This document shows positions 54,049-64,000 of a DNA stretch of 64,000 nt, piece after piece. A program made the position numbers and the translations under genes. The DNA is from Callorhinus ursinus (lineage: Eukaryota > Chordata > Mammalia > Carnivora > Otariidae): NCBI RefSeq assembly GCF_003265705.1, contig NW_020312968.1, positions 11,089,732 through 11,153,731 of the forward strand. The letters run 5' to 3'. How positions within the stretch are numbered: position 1 is the stretch's first letter; each line of letters opens with the position of its first letter. Below the pieces are notes generated by a model. It was given only the letters and a program-made list of their open reading frames with translations. It was not told where the DNA came from and searched no databases.

Positions 54049-54410
54049 TAACCATTTATTGAATCAGCATTATGTGCCAGATAGTATGTGGGACAGTTTG
54101 CAACTAGCATCTCATTCCATCTTAATAGAAACCTCCTAATATTTCAGAAAAGGAACCCAGTGCTTAAAATGTTAAATGACTTATGGTGCCTGGTTGGCTC
54201 AGTCGGTTACGGGCCATATTGGTATGAAGCATTAGGTCCAACTCTTGATCTCAGCTCAGGTCTTGATCTTGGGTTGTGGGTTCAAGCCCCTCACTGGGCT
54301 CCACACTGGGCATGGAGTCTACTTAAAAAAAAAAAAAAAAAGAAAAGAATAAAAAATGTTAAACGACTTGTCCAAGATCACACAGTGAGTAGGCCAGAGA
54401 ACTGCTTGGG
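54049..54410 (-). mobile_element. MIR SINE, antisense, split by a Can-SINE
   Basis: Left part: CCATTTATTGAATCAGCATT, ATGTGCCAGATAGTATGTGG, TTTCAGAAAAGGAACCCAGT, GTTAAATGACTT. Right part: GACTTGTCCAAGATCACACA, GTGAGTAGGCCAGAGAACTG. The Can-SINE at 54183-54352 divides it. Confidence 0.88.
54183..54352 (+). mobile_element. Short Can-SINE with a 29-bp foreign block
   Basis: Head GGTGCCTGGTTGGCTCAGTC, then an out-of-family block at 54211-54239 (GGGCCATATTGGTATGAAGC...), then normal AACTCTTGATCTCAGCTCAG and GGCATGGAGTCTACTTAAAA. AAAATGTTAAAYGACTT flanks it at 54166-54182 and 54353-54369 (16 of 17). Confidence 0.9.
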
Positions 54411-54549
54411 TTTTGTCTAAGGTCACTGCTCATCCCACAGAGCATACTGTGGTTGTCCTCATGTCACTAAAGAGGAGTATGTCTTTAGGGATTGCCTTTC
54501 CCTCAAAGTATTTTTTAAATTTTTAGGATATTTTAAAGTATTTAAAAAA
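54411..54549. other. Short unique segment
   Basis: AT-rich, nothing recognised. Confidence 0.35.
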
Positions 54550-54676
54550 AATTTTTTTTTTGTTTTATAAGGAGGCTCCATGCCCAGCGTAGAGCCCAAC
54601 ACAGGGCTTAAACTCAACAACCTTGACTGAGATCAAGAGTCAGATGCTCAACCGACTGAGCCACCCAGGTGCCCCA
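54550..54676 (-). mobile_element. Short old Can-SINE
   Basis: GGAGGCTCCATGCCCAGCGT, GGGCTTAAACTCAACAACCT, GAGATCAAGAGTCAGATGCT and an ACTGAGCCACCCAGGTGCCCC-type head complement. It lacks the CT-rich body. Confidence 0.9.
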
Positions 54677-55887
54677 TTTTTTTAAATGATTTTTAATGTT
54701 AGGTGTTTTGGGGTTCAGCTATTGTCACACCTTTGGTTTCGAGACAAAAAATTCTAGATATGAGGAAAGGTAATTTCTCCCAGATGGTGCAGTCATGCCT
54801 TTTCTTGAAGCTGAAGACGACTTCTCTCTTAAGACTTTCTTGCTTTCCTTGAGTAGAAACTTCAGGCTTTGGGCTGGTGGAGTATTATATTTAATGGCAG
54901 AAAAGATAAAGCACTGAACATGACATTATGTAGACTGTGAAGATGAGTCTGTTGTAACTGCCTTGACCTTTAATCTGAATGCCCCAGGGTCCCCACCCTC
55001 CACCCGGCAACAGTGTATGGAGTTTGGTTTCGGGAAGCCCGGCCAATGATGCAATTGGGAACTTATCTGGAATAACTAAAAAGCCCTAACTTCAACCTCC
55101 CTTGCATTTATCCTTCCTAAATCTCTAAGATGTGAACTTCTGATTATACTGGGCTCGTGATGAGGTCATCCATGGAAGAAGGAAGTCTTGAGAAAGTGGG
55201 AGGGTAGATTTGCCTCCAGCAGGTAATTAAAAACCTGCTTTACAAGTTTTGGAAAAGTGGGGCCAGATGTGTTGGGCTTAGGATGTACAAGGGTTTCGCT
55301 GGATGATGGATGATTTGGGACTTCAAGGAGCTATCCAGCTTCCATAGTCTGAAAGTTCCCTTCTTAGGCAAAGAAGACACATGGAGGATGCTGTAAACAT
55401 AGCAATCACATATAACTTGAACACTAAAAAACACTGTTTGGCTATGGATGTGAGTCTAAAGTAACCATGGGACTTTCATGTGAGGAACACTTAGGCAGTG
55501 AGACAGAAAATGAATTGTCAGAGTGTTCTAAATTTACTGTGCACGCCTCCAAGGTGGGTAACAGGACCACTTACTTAACAGCTGATCTTTGAGAGAATGC
55601 CCTTGTCATTGTGCTATAACTACAGAAGAAAGGGCCATATTGGTAAGAAACAGTAGGTCCTGGTCCATTTTTTGTTGGTGATGGGAAATATTCTGTTACT
55701 GCCTTGTCTCTTAAATCACACCTCAGCAAGCGTCTAGAAAATGAAATTGCAGGAGAAAGATTGTTATAATTGAATATGTGTCATTTGCAGACTCTTAAAA
55801 ATTTGGGGGGCATTGGCATAAGTAGAACACACTGGAATCGGCTTCCCTGAAGTCGGATGCATTCTGACACGGAAGACCTCTTGTCAT
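54677..55887. other. Unique stretch containing the partner of the SINE filler
   Basis: At 55632-55660 lies GGGCCATATTGGTAAGAAAC and nine further bases, 26/29 identical to the block inside the SINE at 54211-54239. No gene or other repeat recognised. Confidence 0.45.
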
Positions 55888-55900
55888 TGGAATTTTCTTG

Positions 55901-56030
55901 GTTTAATTTTTTTTTTTTTTCTTTTAAAGTGTGGAGCCTGTGACGGGGCTTGAACACATGACCCTGAGATTAAGACCTGAGCTGAGATCAAGAGTCAGAT
56001 GCTTAACTAACTGAACCACCCAAGCGCCCC
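55901..56030 (-). mobile_element. Short old Can-SINE
   Basis: GTGTGGAGCCTGTGACGGGG, CTTGAACACATGACCCTGAG and a GAACCACCCAAGCGCCCC head complement. TGGAATTTTCTTG (55888-55900) and TGGAATTGCCTTG (56031-56043) form the target duplication with two mismatches. Confidence 0.92.
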
Positions 56031-56043
56031 TGGAATTGCCTTG

Positions 56044-56540
56044 TTCTAGAACATTTGGATGCACTGGCCCCGGTGCTGTGAGACATTCACGCGTTCATGG
56101 AGGGAGACTGCATTCTGCTCTGCTTCCCTCTCACAGGGACCGTGAGATTAGGCCCCAGATAATGGGCAACTGTGGAATGACAGAGATTACTTTCCCTCTG
56201 CTCCTGTTTTGGTTCTTGTCCTCTCTTCTGTGATTTGTTTGCACTCCTTGACTTGACCTAACATTCCTCTTTACTGAATCCATTCCTCTTAACAAACCGA
56301 GGGTTACAGAGGTCGGCTTTGAGGGGAAGGCTTTCTGGATGATTTGGCCTATTGGTTTCAGAGAGGGTGTGTTTCAGGCAGGTATGGAATAGCTAATAAA
56401 GCTTCTCTAAGTCTCTTTTCAAGAATTTGGACTAAAACAACACTGTTACATTAAAGTGATTAAGAGGATTCCCAGCCGTTGGTCATTGGAAATGCCGTTT
56501 GATGATTTCTGAGGTCGTAAGGCTCTCTGGTTACATATTT
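56044..56540. other. Unique non-coding stretch
   Basis: Nothing recognised. Confidence 0.4.
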
Positions 56541-56553
56541 CATGCTGGAGAAT

Positions 56554-56761
56554 TTTCTTTCCTTTTTTTTTTTTTTAAAGATTTTATGTATTTATTTGAC
56601 AGAGAGACAGCGAGAGAGGGAACACAAGCAGGGGGAGTGGGAGAGAGAAAAGCAGGCTTCCTACTGAGCAGGGAGCCCGATGTGGGGCTCCATCCCAGGA
56701 CCCTGGGATCATGACCTGAGCTGAAGGCAGACGCTTGACGACTGAGCCCCCCAGGCGCCCC
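56554..56761 (-). mobile_element. Can-SINE, young
   Basis: TTTGACAGAGAGACAGCGAG, the GAACACAAGCAGGGGGAGTG body and GACTGAGCCCCCCAGGCGCC. CATGCTGGAGAAT is repeated exactly at 56541-56553 and 56762-56774. Confidence 0.96.
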
Positions 56762-56879
56762 CATGCTGGAGAATGTAAAGATGGATGTCACGTGATACTA
56801 TGAATGTAAGCTAAAAATGCTAATTAATGTCAAGTTTACTTATTTAACTCCAAATTACCTTGTGAATGTGCATCCAGAA

Positions 56880-57140
56880 ATTTTTAAAATTGGAGCCATG
56901 GTTCATCTTCTGCTTGTGTATTTTTTTTTCTGTAAAGTATTATATTTATATATATATATAACATTTCCACAAATGGGCAGAAGTCCTTCATATATAGTGA
57001 TCTTTTTTAGTAGGAACATAATATCCCACTGTGCTGATGTACCATGGTTCTTGCTAAGCTGGCCCCTGATGTTGGAGATTTAGTCTATTTCTAGTTTTCT
57101 TTATGACCGATATTAAGGGACATATAGAAAGGGCCATTCT
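56880..57140 (-). mobile_element. Old L1M-type 3' fragment, antisense
   Basis: AATGGGCAGAAGTCCTTCAT, GGAACATAATATCCCACTGT, GATTTAGTCTATTTCTAGTT. A short (TA)n patch lies near 56946-56961. Confidence 0.5.
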
Positions 57141-57149
57141 TGCTATGAT

Positions 57150-57420
57150 GGTTGCTCATCTGTTGAATTTGTGCCAGGCATGAGCTCAGATGCTGTGGCA
57201 CATGAATGAAGACAATTCAGACTCAGAGTGCTGTAGGAGATGAGAGCCATGAGGGAGGCTTTCTGTCTAGTGAGATCAAGGAAGGTGGCATGGAAGAGAG
57301 GCATTTGATTCTGGGTCTTAAGAGTAGTAAGAATAAATACGGGGAAATTGAACCCCCAAGGAGTGGAGTGAGCAGTTTCAGAGTATTGTGGCTGGAGTGT
57401 GTTGGATCCATCTGCTAAAG
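57150..57420 (-). mobile_element. L2-type fragment, antisense
   Basis: TTGTGCCAGGCATGAGCTCA, GAAGGTGGCATGGAAGAGAG and GTATTGTGGCTGGAGTGTGT fit antisense L2 3' text. Opposed short frames here are by-products. Confidence 0.5.
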
Positions 57421-57689
57421 AGCCAAAAATACATTTTATTAGAAAATATCCCACTGCAAGTATGTGTCGTAATATGTTTTGGAAAGAGTATATACTAGAA
57501 GTGTATGATTAAAATGTTGCCAAAGAGATGCTTTGTAGGAAAGTATGTTACTGGAGGCTTAACTCCTCTTTGCCAGTCACTTTTGGGTCTTCCCTAATGG
57601 TGATTCTACAGACCAGTCATATGCGGGAAACTAAATATCTCATTTCCAGGCGACGGGAGAGAGGCACTGGGAGGTATACCATTTTCTGT

Positions 57690-58330
57690 AAAATATAGGA
57701 AGTCATCAACATATCTACGAACAACTGCAGCTCCTTCAATTATTCTTGTGTAGACCTAGCATTTTGGGGGTCGATACTAAGTGCTAGACGGGCCAGTGCT
57801 AGAACAAAGGAAAGAAGACTTCATCGCCCAAGGAAACTAATGGATTAATTGAAGAAAGAAGCAGAATAAATAATTACAGCAGTAAAAACAAAACCTCAGC
57901 AGTACGTTAAGCTCCTTGAAGTTACACATAGGATACTATGGAGGACCAGCAAAGAGGCCTCTCCCACTGGTAGGGGATACCAGGGAAGACTTCTGGAAGA
58001 GGAAGTGTCTTAAAGTGTGGGACAGAAAGCAGATGAAGCCCTCGTGTGGTCGGAAGAATGGTCCACCTGGGCAGAGGCATGAAAATTAGAGAACATAAAC
58101 ACTAGGGGAAGAAAACTGTATGCGTATATATGTATATACTATCCTCTGCAGCTGGAGAGGTGGGGGAAAGGCCAGGTAGTGCATGACTGTGAATACCATG
58201 CTGTAGGAAAACTCTCAGGTTTAAAAAAAAAAAAAAAAAAAAAAGCCAGGATCAGATTTACCCAGGAAGTGACTGGGATGGTACAATCTAGGGATGGTGA
58301 GCATAGTGACAGGGGAAAGGAAGGGATGGA
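57690..58330 (-). mobile_element. L2 LINE fragment, antisense
   Basis: GAGGAAGTGTCTTAAAGTGT, GTCCACCTGGGCAGAGGCAT, GGCCAGGTAGTGCATGACTG and CAGGATCAGATTTACCCAGG follow the antisense L2-type order. A 22-A run at 58223-58244 interrupts it. Confidence 0.55.
58223..58244. repeat. Poly(A)22 tract
   Basis: Twenty-two consecutive A, with no SINE body attached. Confidence 0.95.
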
Positions 58331-58705
58331 GGAGACTCCGTAGTGGCCAACTCTTCGCTTAGTGCTTTGGAATATGAGGAAATGAGAAGCTTGCTCAAGA
58401 GAGCCACTGTACCCAGAACGGTTTTGTAAGTGGATGAATACCTGGTGAGGATGATTTTATTAGGGGTTAGGCCATGGCTAGCATGGGAGAGAGAAGTGCT
58501 AATGAGATTAACTTGTCTCCATAACCCAGATGGCATTTGGGGGAGCCCCAGGTCTGTCTATGTTACACAGCCCTGTGTCCTGACTCCCTTCCCATTAGCG
58601 GGGGTGGTGGTTAAGCAAGCTCTGCCACACACTGGTTTCCAGTTCTGGCTTTTACCATTCAGCCAGTTTTATTCAATTAGTATGAATATGTTTTCCTCTT
58701 TAAAA
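58331..58705. other. Unique non-coding stretch
   Basis: Nothing recognised. Confidence 0.4.
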
Positions 58706-58715
58706 GACCAGAAGG

Positions 58716-58924
58716 TGGCTGGGTGGCTCAGTTGGTTGGGTGGCCGACTTTGGATTGGGGCTCAGTTCATGATCTCAGGGTCTTGGGATCGCCCTGAGTT
58801 GAGCTCCACACTCAGCGGTGGGGCGGGCACGGGGTGGGGGGGGTCAGCTTTGGGATTCTCTCCCTCTGCCCCTCCCCATGCTCTCTCTCTCTCTCATAAA
58901 TAAATAAATCTAAAAAAAAAAAAT
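58716..58924 (+). mobile_element. Can-SINE, older, with G-rich insertion
   Basis: TGGCTGGGTGGCTCAGTTGG head, a GTTCATGATCTCAGGGTCTT middle, an unusual GGGGCGGGCACGGGGTGGGG stretch, and an AATAAATAAATC tail. GACCAGAAGG is repeated at 58706-58715 and 58925-58934. Confidence 0.9.
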
Positions 58925-58934
58925 GACCAGAAGG

Positions 58935-59094
58935 GAAGAAAAACCATGGAACTTTCCCCTGATATGGATCGCCTTGTATTTTATATGTAGAATATTTAAT
59001 TTAAATATACATGATGTACAAAAATTTTAAAAATTAAAAATACAAGAGGCAAAAATAAGTTATAACTTTCATGTGACCATTGCAGTGGAAAAGG
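58935..59094. other. AT-rich unique segment
   Basis: Nothing recognised. Confidence 0.35.
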
Positions 59095-59270
59095 TGAACC
59101 AGTATTAGGTCTTACAATGTGTTCATCCACTCAGCGCATATGTGTGGAGCACCTTCTGTGTGTCAGGCACTATTCTCACAACTATGGAAACATCAGGGAA
59201 CAGAAACAAAGTCTCTCTTCTCCTGGTATTTACCTTCTAGTGGATTTGGAGGAGATGTGACCCACCCCTG
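59095..59270 (-). mobile_element. L2 LINE 3' end, antisense
   Basis: GTTCATCCACTCAGCGCATA, GTGGAGCACCTTCTGTGTGT, CAGGCACTATTCTCACAACT and TTTACCTTCTAGTGGATTTG follow the complement of the L2 3' end. Confidence 0.75.
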
Positions 59271-61316
59271 AATTGTTTTTAAAAACGAAGAAGAAACTGG
59301 TGAAATGTGGTTGTTCACCCAGATTTTTAATTTTGAGTGTCTTACGCCCGAGGAATGCTTTGGAGCTACAACTTAAATCCCAGTTATATGAATTTTCATG
59401 GGTCATTCTTTAAAACTGGCTCTTCGAGGGGTGGTTAGTAAATAACACCCTCTTTCACCTCCCTGAATCCCTCTGTATGCTGCTGGGTCATTCAGAATGG
59501 CACTAAGGTGAAATTTGGCATTTTGCAATCCGCTCGAAGACAGGTGGTTACGTCTGCTCAACACAGGATCGATTAGACACCTCTCGAGTGGGCTTGTTGG
59601 TTCTTGTGCAGATTCCTGTTTCCACCCCGCTTCCGGACCAGCTGCGCGTACCTGCCTCAGCCCAGGCCAGGAGGCCAGCCTTGTCTTCACCCAGCCCAGA
59701 AGCAGAGTTTCAGAAAAATCCACTTCCCATGCCATAAGAACCTCTGTAACTTTTTGCTCTCCTTGTTCTCCTAACTCCTGTGCTGGGACAGAATGTCACC
59801 ATAGGGATAGCAAGGATTTTTAGGCAAAGAGAAAGCTCTGAAACGGGCATAGTGTTGAGACATGAAGTACCGGAGCAACCTTCTTTCATGTTCCTGCTAC
59901 CCTTAACCAGGTTGTATGTATGTAACCTTTGTTTTTCCTTGTAGAAACCTGGGGGGGGGGGTCCATGTAACTTACCCACTACCATGGAACCTTTGAAGAA
60001 AAGAGTATAAACTTTCAGGATTATAACATGAATGACTTCTTTTGATGGTTGTCACATCACAACATAGCAATTTTTCCTTTATTCATATTTGGGTATTCTC
60101 TTAAAGACCTAAAGGAACTCTTTTGGCTTTTAAAAAAAAATCTCTATTGACCAATGTTATATAGGAAGATGTCATTGTTTTAGAACATAGGAGATGAAGA
60201 TGGTCAACGTGAGGGCGTGTGCACTGGGCAAGTGTCAGGACGGTTGGAGACCAGGTGGGCACCATCTGCAGTCTCTACCTCAGCACCAGCCCAGTCATCT
60301 CCCAGGCTGATTGGGTCTTTCTTCAAGCCGAGAAGCCAAGGGGATAAACAGACATGACAGATTATTGACAAAAGCTTATCAGTCTTTAGGGTGGGGCTGT
60401 TGAACCACACCTGAGAAGCAACCTTGATGAAGCCAACTCATAAAGTTACTTAAGAGCCTCCACCCTGGTTGATGGTCTAGATTGTCTCCAAGGGAGTGAA
60501 CTGCACTAGTGTTAAGACTTTGAGTGGGATAATGGATGCATTCATACACATCGCTTCAATACAACATTTTCTTGGATGGAACCATGGGAAATAACACATG
60601 AGCACACACTCACGCCTCTTGTTAGCTTTCTGGGTCACTGCTGGCCTCTTGCTGTCCTTCCTTGCCCAGCTGTCTTTTGGGACCAGAGCCTTTGTGATAT
60701 CATTGAAAATGTTTATGTTCTTAAAAACCCAGACGGAAGAAGAATTGACTGCTACCCATTCAGAAAGTTGGCTGAAACAATAAATTAAGATTTTAAGAGA
60801 GGACTGTCTACCCATGTAGACTTTGACCAGAATAAATTTACCATGTTATTAAACTGATCATTGTGGTGGTGGTGCTTATCTATAACATGCCACTACACTG
60901 TTTTAACTTGGAAAGTAGTTTGATAAGGTTATGGCTTATACGTTATATGGATTTATTTGTAGATCCTTGGGGGGCGTTCTGTAAACTTCAGATTGTGGTC
61001 TCAAGTCTATTTTAAAGAGATTCAGTAGACATTGATCCTGCTACCATATTTTGCCTTTTAACCCACTGGTGGTACTTGCATTTCCTTTGATGGACTTTAG
61101 TAAAATTTAGGAAAGCTTATAAATTCCAGTTGAACTAACTCAAAGGAGAAGTAGGTCAATATCTTCCTTTGGAACCAGGGCGAAAGTAATTTTCGTCATA
61201 CCACTGGTTAGCAAGTATTTTGTATTTCTTTGTTAAAGAAAATCAAAATATTTTCAAATTGCTTATAAATTTTGTCACTCTAATATAAGCATGCTTTTCT
61301 CTTCCTTAATGTATTT
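59271..61316. other. Long unique stretch
   Basis: About 2 kb without a recognised gene or repeat. Opposed frames at 59403-59823 and 60477-60815 are not convincing. A G10 run lies at about 59951-59960. Confidence 0.4.
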
Positions 61317-61330
61317 TAGTTTTCATTTCA

Positions 61331-61445
61331 TTTTATTTTTAAAGTTTTGTTTATTTAAGCAGTCTCCATACCCACATGGGGCTCGAACTCACGCCCTTGA
61401 GATCAAGAGTCACATGCTCTTCCAACTGAGCCGGCCAGGCGACCC
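61331..61445 (-). mobile_element. Short old Can-SINE
   Basis: AAGCAGTCTCCATACCCACA, TGGGGCTCGAACTCACGCCC, GAGATCAAGAGTCACATGCT and CCAACTGAGCCGGCCAGGCG. TAGTTTTCATTT is repeated at 61317-61328 and from 61446. Confidence 0.92.
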
Positions 61446-61458
61446 TAGTTTTCATTTT

Positions 61459-61679
61459 ATTTATGTGCTGTATTTGGAATACTGTTTTTACTTAAGTTGC
61501 AACAGTTTTTCCAGTGCTTGACAAAAAGCCTCTACCATGATAATGATAAATGATGTTGAATCACATAATCTCTAAATCATCTTTCTCATGTTAAAAATGT
61601 AAATTATGTCTAATTCTTTGATACTTTAGACCCCATGGTAGTAAAAAATCTAACTTCCCCTGGGATAAAATCACAAAAA
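61459..61679. other. AT-rich unique segment
   Basis: Nothing recognised. Confidence 0.35.
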
Positions 61680-61830
61680 TCACTAGGTCAAAAGTATGAA
61701 CATGGTTTGATTTGGTGAAGGAGTTTATAATTATCAAGGACTCTTTCTAGATTATAAAAGTAGTACATGATCATCCTAATAAATTAGAATGGTATAGAAG
61801 TATATAAAATTAAAATTCTTCCTGGGACCT
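61680..61830 (-). mobile_element. Possible old L1M fragment
   Basis: TAAAAGTAGTACATGATCAT, AATTAGAATGGTATAGAAGT and ATAAAATTAAAATTC resemble the distal part of the old L1 3' region. Low certainty. Confidence 0.4.
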
Positions 61831-62749
61831 CAATCCCACTTGCCAAAGTAAGCCATGATGAGCCCTTCAGCCAAGGTTGTATGGGATGAGAAAAGGTGGT
61901 TCTATAGAGTACTGGTTTATTTGTCTGGCTTAAGAAATGGAATCCAAGCAGTTCCCTTTTTGGACAAGATGATGAGGTACCCATTGTTGGTTTTCTGTAG
62001 CTGCTGGTTTGACAAAGTGTAATTTCCTATGGTCGTGATGTTCATGCCCTCTTGACTGTGATCAAGAGATGGCTGGAAGTGGCAGGCCCCAGCTTTTCTG
62101 GAAGGTAAGGGTCATTGAAGAATCCTTGCAGATAAGAGAGGAATTGTATATCCCAGGCCCGGGGGGTGATGACTGGACGGGCAGGTGGGGGATGGGGGTG
62201 GGGGCGGGTGGAGGCAGTTCAAGTGTGCTTAGGGAAGAGCACACTCCTGGCTACACACAGTCCGTGACCTGAGTGTCCTTACGTTTGATTTCATCTTCTC
62301 CACCCCTAGATAGAAATCATGTTTGAAGTCTTTTCGACTTTTCTTAGGAAGTGTGGTTGAAGAAAGGGAAAGAAGCCAATTTATAAGACCACTTTTTAGA
62401 AGTGAAGTAGTCATTTCCTCCACGAGCTTATGGAGGAAAAATACAGTGGTGTTCTCCCATTTGGTTGTTTCATTGAATTGTTTTGAAATGAATTACCTTT
62501 GGAAGGAGCTATCTTCTGTGTCCTGTATGTGCTCACTTACTTTGCTATCATTTGGTTACCTTATCCCCCTGCCCACCAACCTTGTCTCCATCCCCACGTC
62601 TGAAGGGAAGGTTGGCCTGACATGCATGGTGGTCTTTTGGCCTTTGGAGATGTTACCTGTCAGTCCCCAGAGTTCAGTTTGCTAGTATTGGGCCCAGTCC
62701 ACAGCTTCCGACCTGTAAAAACAGTAGGCAAGCTAGAGGATCTTTTAGT
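61831..62749. other. Unique stretch with G-quadruplex motif
   Basis: A four-run G motif is at 62187-62208. The 120-codon plus frame 62323-62685 has no recognised domain. Confidence 0.4.
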
Positions 62750-62860
62750 GAGTCAGACAGTTGTCTTTGAACTGAGTCTTCCCTGGGCCGGCTTCCTTGC
62801 TAACTCTTGTGTCTTAGTTTCCAACTTGTAAAACTGGGTGTCTGGACGTACCTGCCAGAT
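62750..62860 (+). mobile_element. MIR-like fragment
   Basis: ACTCTTGTGTCTTAGTTTCC then AACTTGTAAAACTGGGTGTC matches the MIR 'CTCAGTTTCCTCATCTGTAAAATGGG' box. Confidence 0.5.
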
Positions 62861-64000
62861 TCCGTCTAGGACACAGCTGGGAAGAGGTGGGGGCCTCCAG
62901 TGATGCCTGAAATTGGAATAAAAGCCATGAGACCCGCGTCCTCTGCCCTCAGCCCGCACAGAGGCCAAATTCCAAACAGAGAAGCCACTAAAGAACTTAT
63001 GCTTCCCTTCACCTTTTAATGCAGGAAAGTGTCTATCTCACCAGATAGGAGTTAAGTCTCAAATTCAGAGCCTCGGATACTGATTCTCTGATCTTCACAT
63101 TCCATTTCTGAGGGTTTTTGGGTTTTTTTGACAGTTTATCTTCTCAGTAAATTTTCAGTATCTCCTCCATGTTTGCCATCTAACCTTATGTGCACTTGTC
63201 CGTAGAAAACTAGGATGTTGGAAAATAACATCTGCTTTTATTTGCGTAACGAACACATGCATTGCTTCGGGTACCTCCCACAGCCACCCACCACGCTTCC
63301 CACACTCTGTTCTGCTCACGGGAGATGATGTGCCGTTTTGTGCTTTGGGCAGTTCTGGAGAAAAATCCAGAGCCAAGTGTGGTAACTCTTGGGTGGGGGA
63401 TTGAGAATGTAATTTTTACAATCTGTACTTTTTTTTAACAGCCAATTATTAGAAATAAAGAGAATTTCGATACCAAGATTGAGATGTCCCGGTGGTGAAC
63501 TCTCATGGGGTATCATTCTCGAAGCAACACTGGTGGAATGCAGTTCAGTGGCGCAAAGGCAGGAAGACTTCTAGATAAGCATGATGTAGGCTGGAGTGGT
63601 GATAAGGTAGCCAGCTCGTCCTAGGTGTTTCTTGCAAGAGAAGGGAATGCCTTGGGGATTTTGGTATTATCTCCAGGCCTGTTCCTTTTTTTTTTTTTTT
63701 TTCCTCTATTTAGACCTTTTAAAAGGCTCTGTATTAAAAAAAAAAAAACCACGCTTTCATATAAAAATATGTTATAATTTGGTTTACACGGACCACTTAG
63801 GAAGGGGACAAAATACAAACGCAGTGAGACACAGTGGATTTGTGGGATGGGAATTCAAGCCGTCTGTTCCGTTGAAGAAACTGCAGGAATTTAACCTGAA
63901 ATCCTAAGACAAGACGTCTCACAGGGCCATCCTGGAATGTGACGAACACAGCAATTATAAGTGAGTAATAGCTCTGATGATGGTGCTAGTTTGAGCCTTG
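62861..64000. other. Unique non-coding end stretch
   Basis: A T-run at about 63687-63702 and an A-run near 63737-63748 flank TTTAGACCTTTTAAAAGGCTCTGT. No gene or named repeat recognised up to the window end. Confidence 0.4.

Noticed and set aside
8360..58924. Repeated GGGTGGCTCAGTC blocks that could suggest a regular array
   Set aside because: Spacing and orientation are irregular and individual target duplications are visible, so these are dispersed SINEs and not CRISPR or satellite DNA.
60576..60788. Frames ending just before AATAAATTAAG, possible processed pseudogene tail
   Set aside because: No known protein recognised, no poly(A) tract and no target duplication seen.
8360..61445. tRNA-like A and B boxes in many places
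   Set aside because: They belong to Can-SINE heads derived from tRNA-Lys. None folds as an intact tRNA with an acceptor stem.

Overview
This is nuclear DNA from a carnivoran mammal, most likely an arctoid caniform (bear/panda, seal or mustelid group). The main evidence is about 33 copies of the tRNA-Lys-derived Can-SINE. Their heads read GGCGCCTGGGTGGCTCAGTC, their bodies are CT-rich and they end in an AATAAATAAATAAAATC-type tail. The two least-decayed L1 3' ends also have the arctoid look. I saw no canid-type SINEC_Cf heads. The family and species call is from memory of repeat consensus sequences and is not a database result.

I found no protein-coding gene, rRNA, tRNA, CRISPR array or bacterial-type feature. 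The long open frames are chance frames: they lie in repeats, overlap on both strands, or resemble no family I recognise. The window reads as intron or intergenic DNA built from layered repeats. The oldest layer is L2, MIR, MER5/MER20-like DNA transposons and old L1M 3' ends. Middle-aged L1 fragments follow at 11.95-12.84, 24.84-26.24 and 45.77-47.56 kb. The youngest layer is Can-SINEs and two L1 3' ends at 48.2-49.0 and 51.0-51.8 kb. Many young insertions still show target-site duplications, so insertion order can be read from nesting.

Layout: 0-8.3 kb is mostly unique DNA with two MER20-like elements, MIRs and an L2 block. From 8.3 to 18 kb come SINEs, L2 and the first L1. From 18 to 24 kb come a TG microsatellite, two diverged direct copies of one sequence, MIRs and SINEs. 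From 24.8 to 30 kb lie an L1 with SINEs inside it, a composite SINE pair and two MER5A-like elements. A 100-N assembly gap sits at 30,487-30,586 between CT and CA microsatellites. From 30.6 to 44.5 kb is mainly unique DNA with SINEs, MIRs, a good L2 3' end, a G-rich minisatellite and a SINE-in-SINE nest. From 44.5 to 54.4 kb is the densest L1/SINE zone, and from 54.4 to 64 kb unique DNA alternates with L2, L1M and SINE pieces.

Every L1 segment I could orient is on the minus strand, and SINEs are about 2:1 minus. If the window is intronic, this fits a host gene transcribed on the plus strand. The best exon-like signal is a plus-strand 128-bp segment at 36,406-36,533. It has strong splice-site consensus at both ends and stops in all three frames, so it would be a 5'UTR or lncRNA exon. 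Weaker exon-like signals are at 19,872-20,051, 43,212-43,281 and 53,290-53,399. I did not find a convincing new biological system. The most unusual detail is a 29-bp block that sits as foreign filler inside a SINE head at 54,211 and recurs, 26/29 identical, at 55,632.
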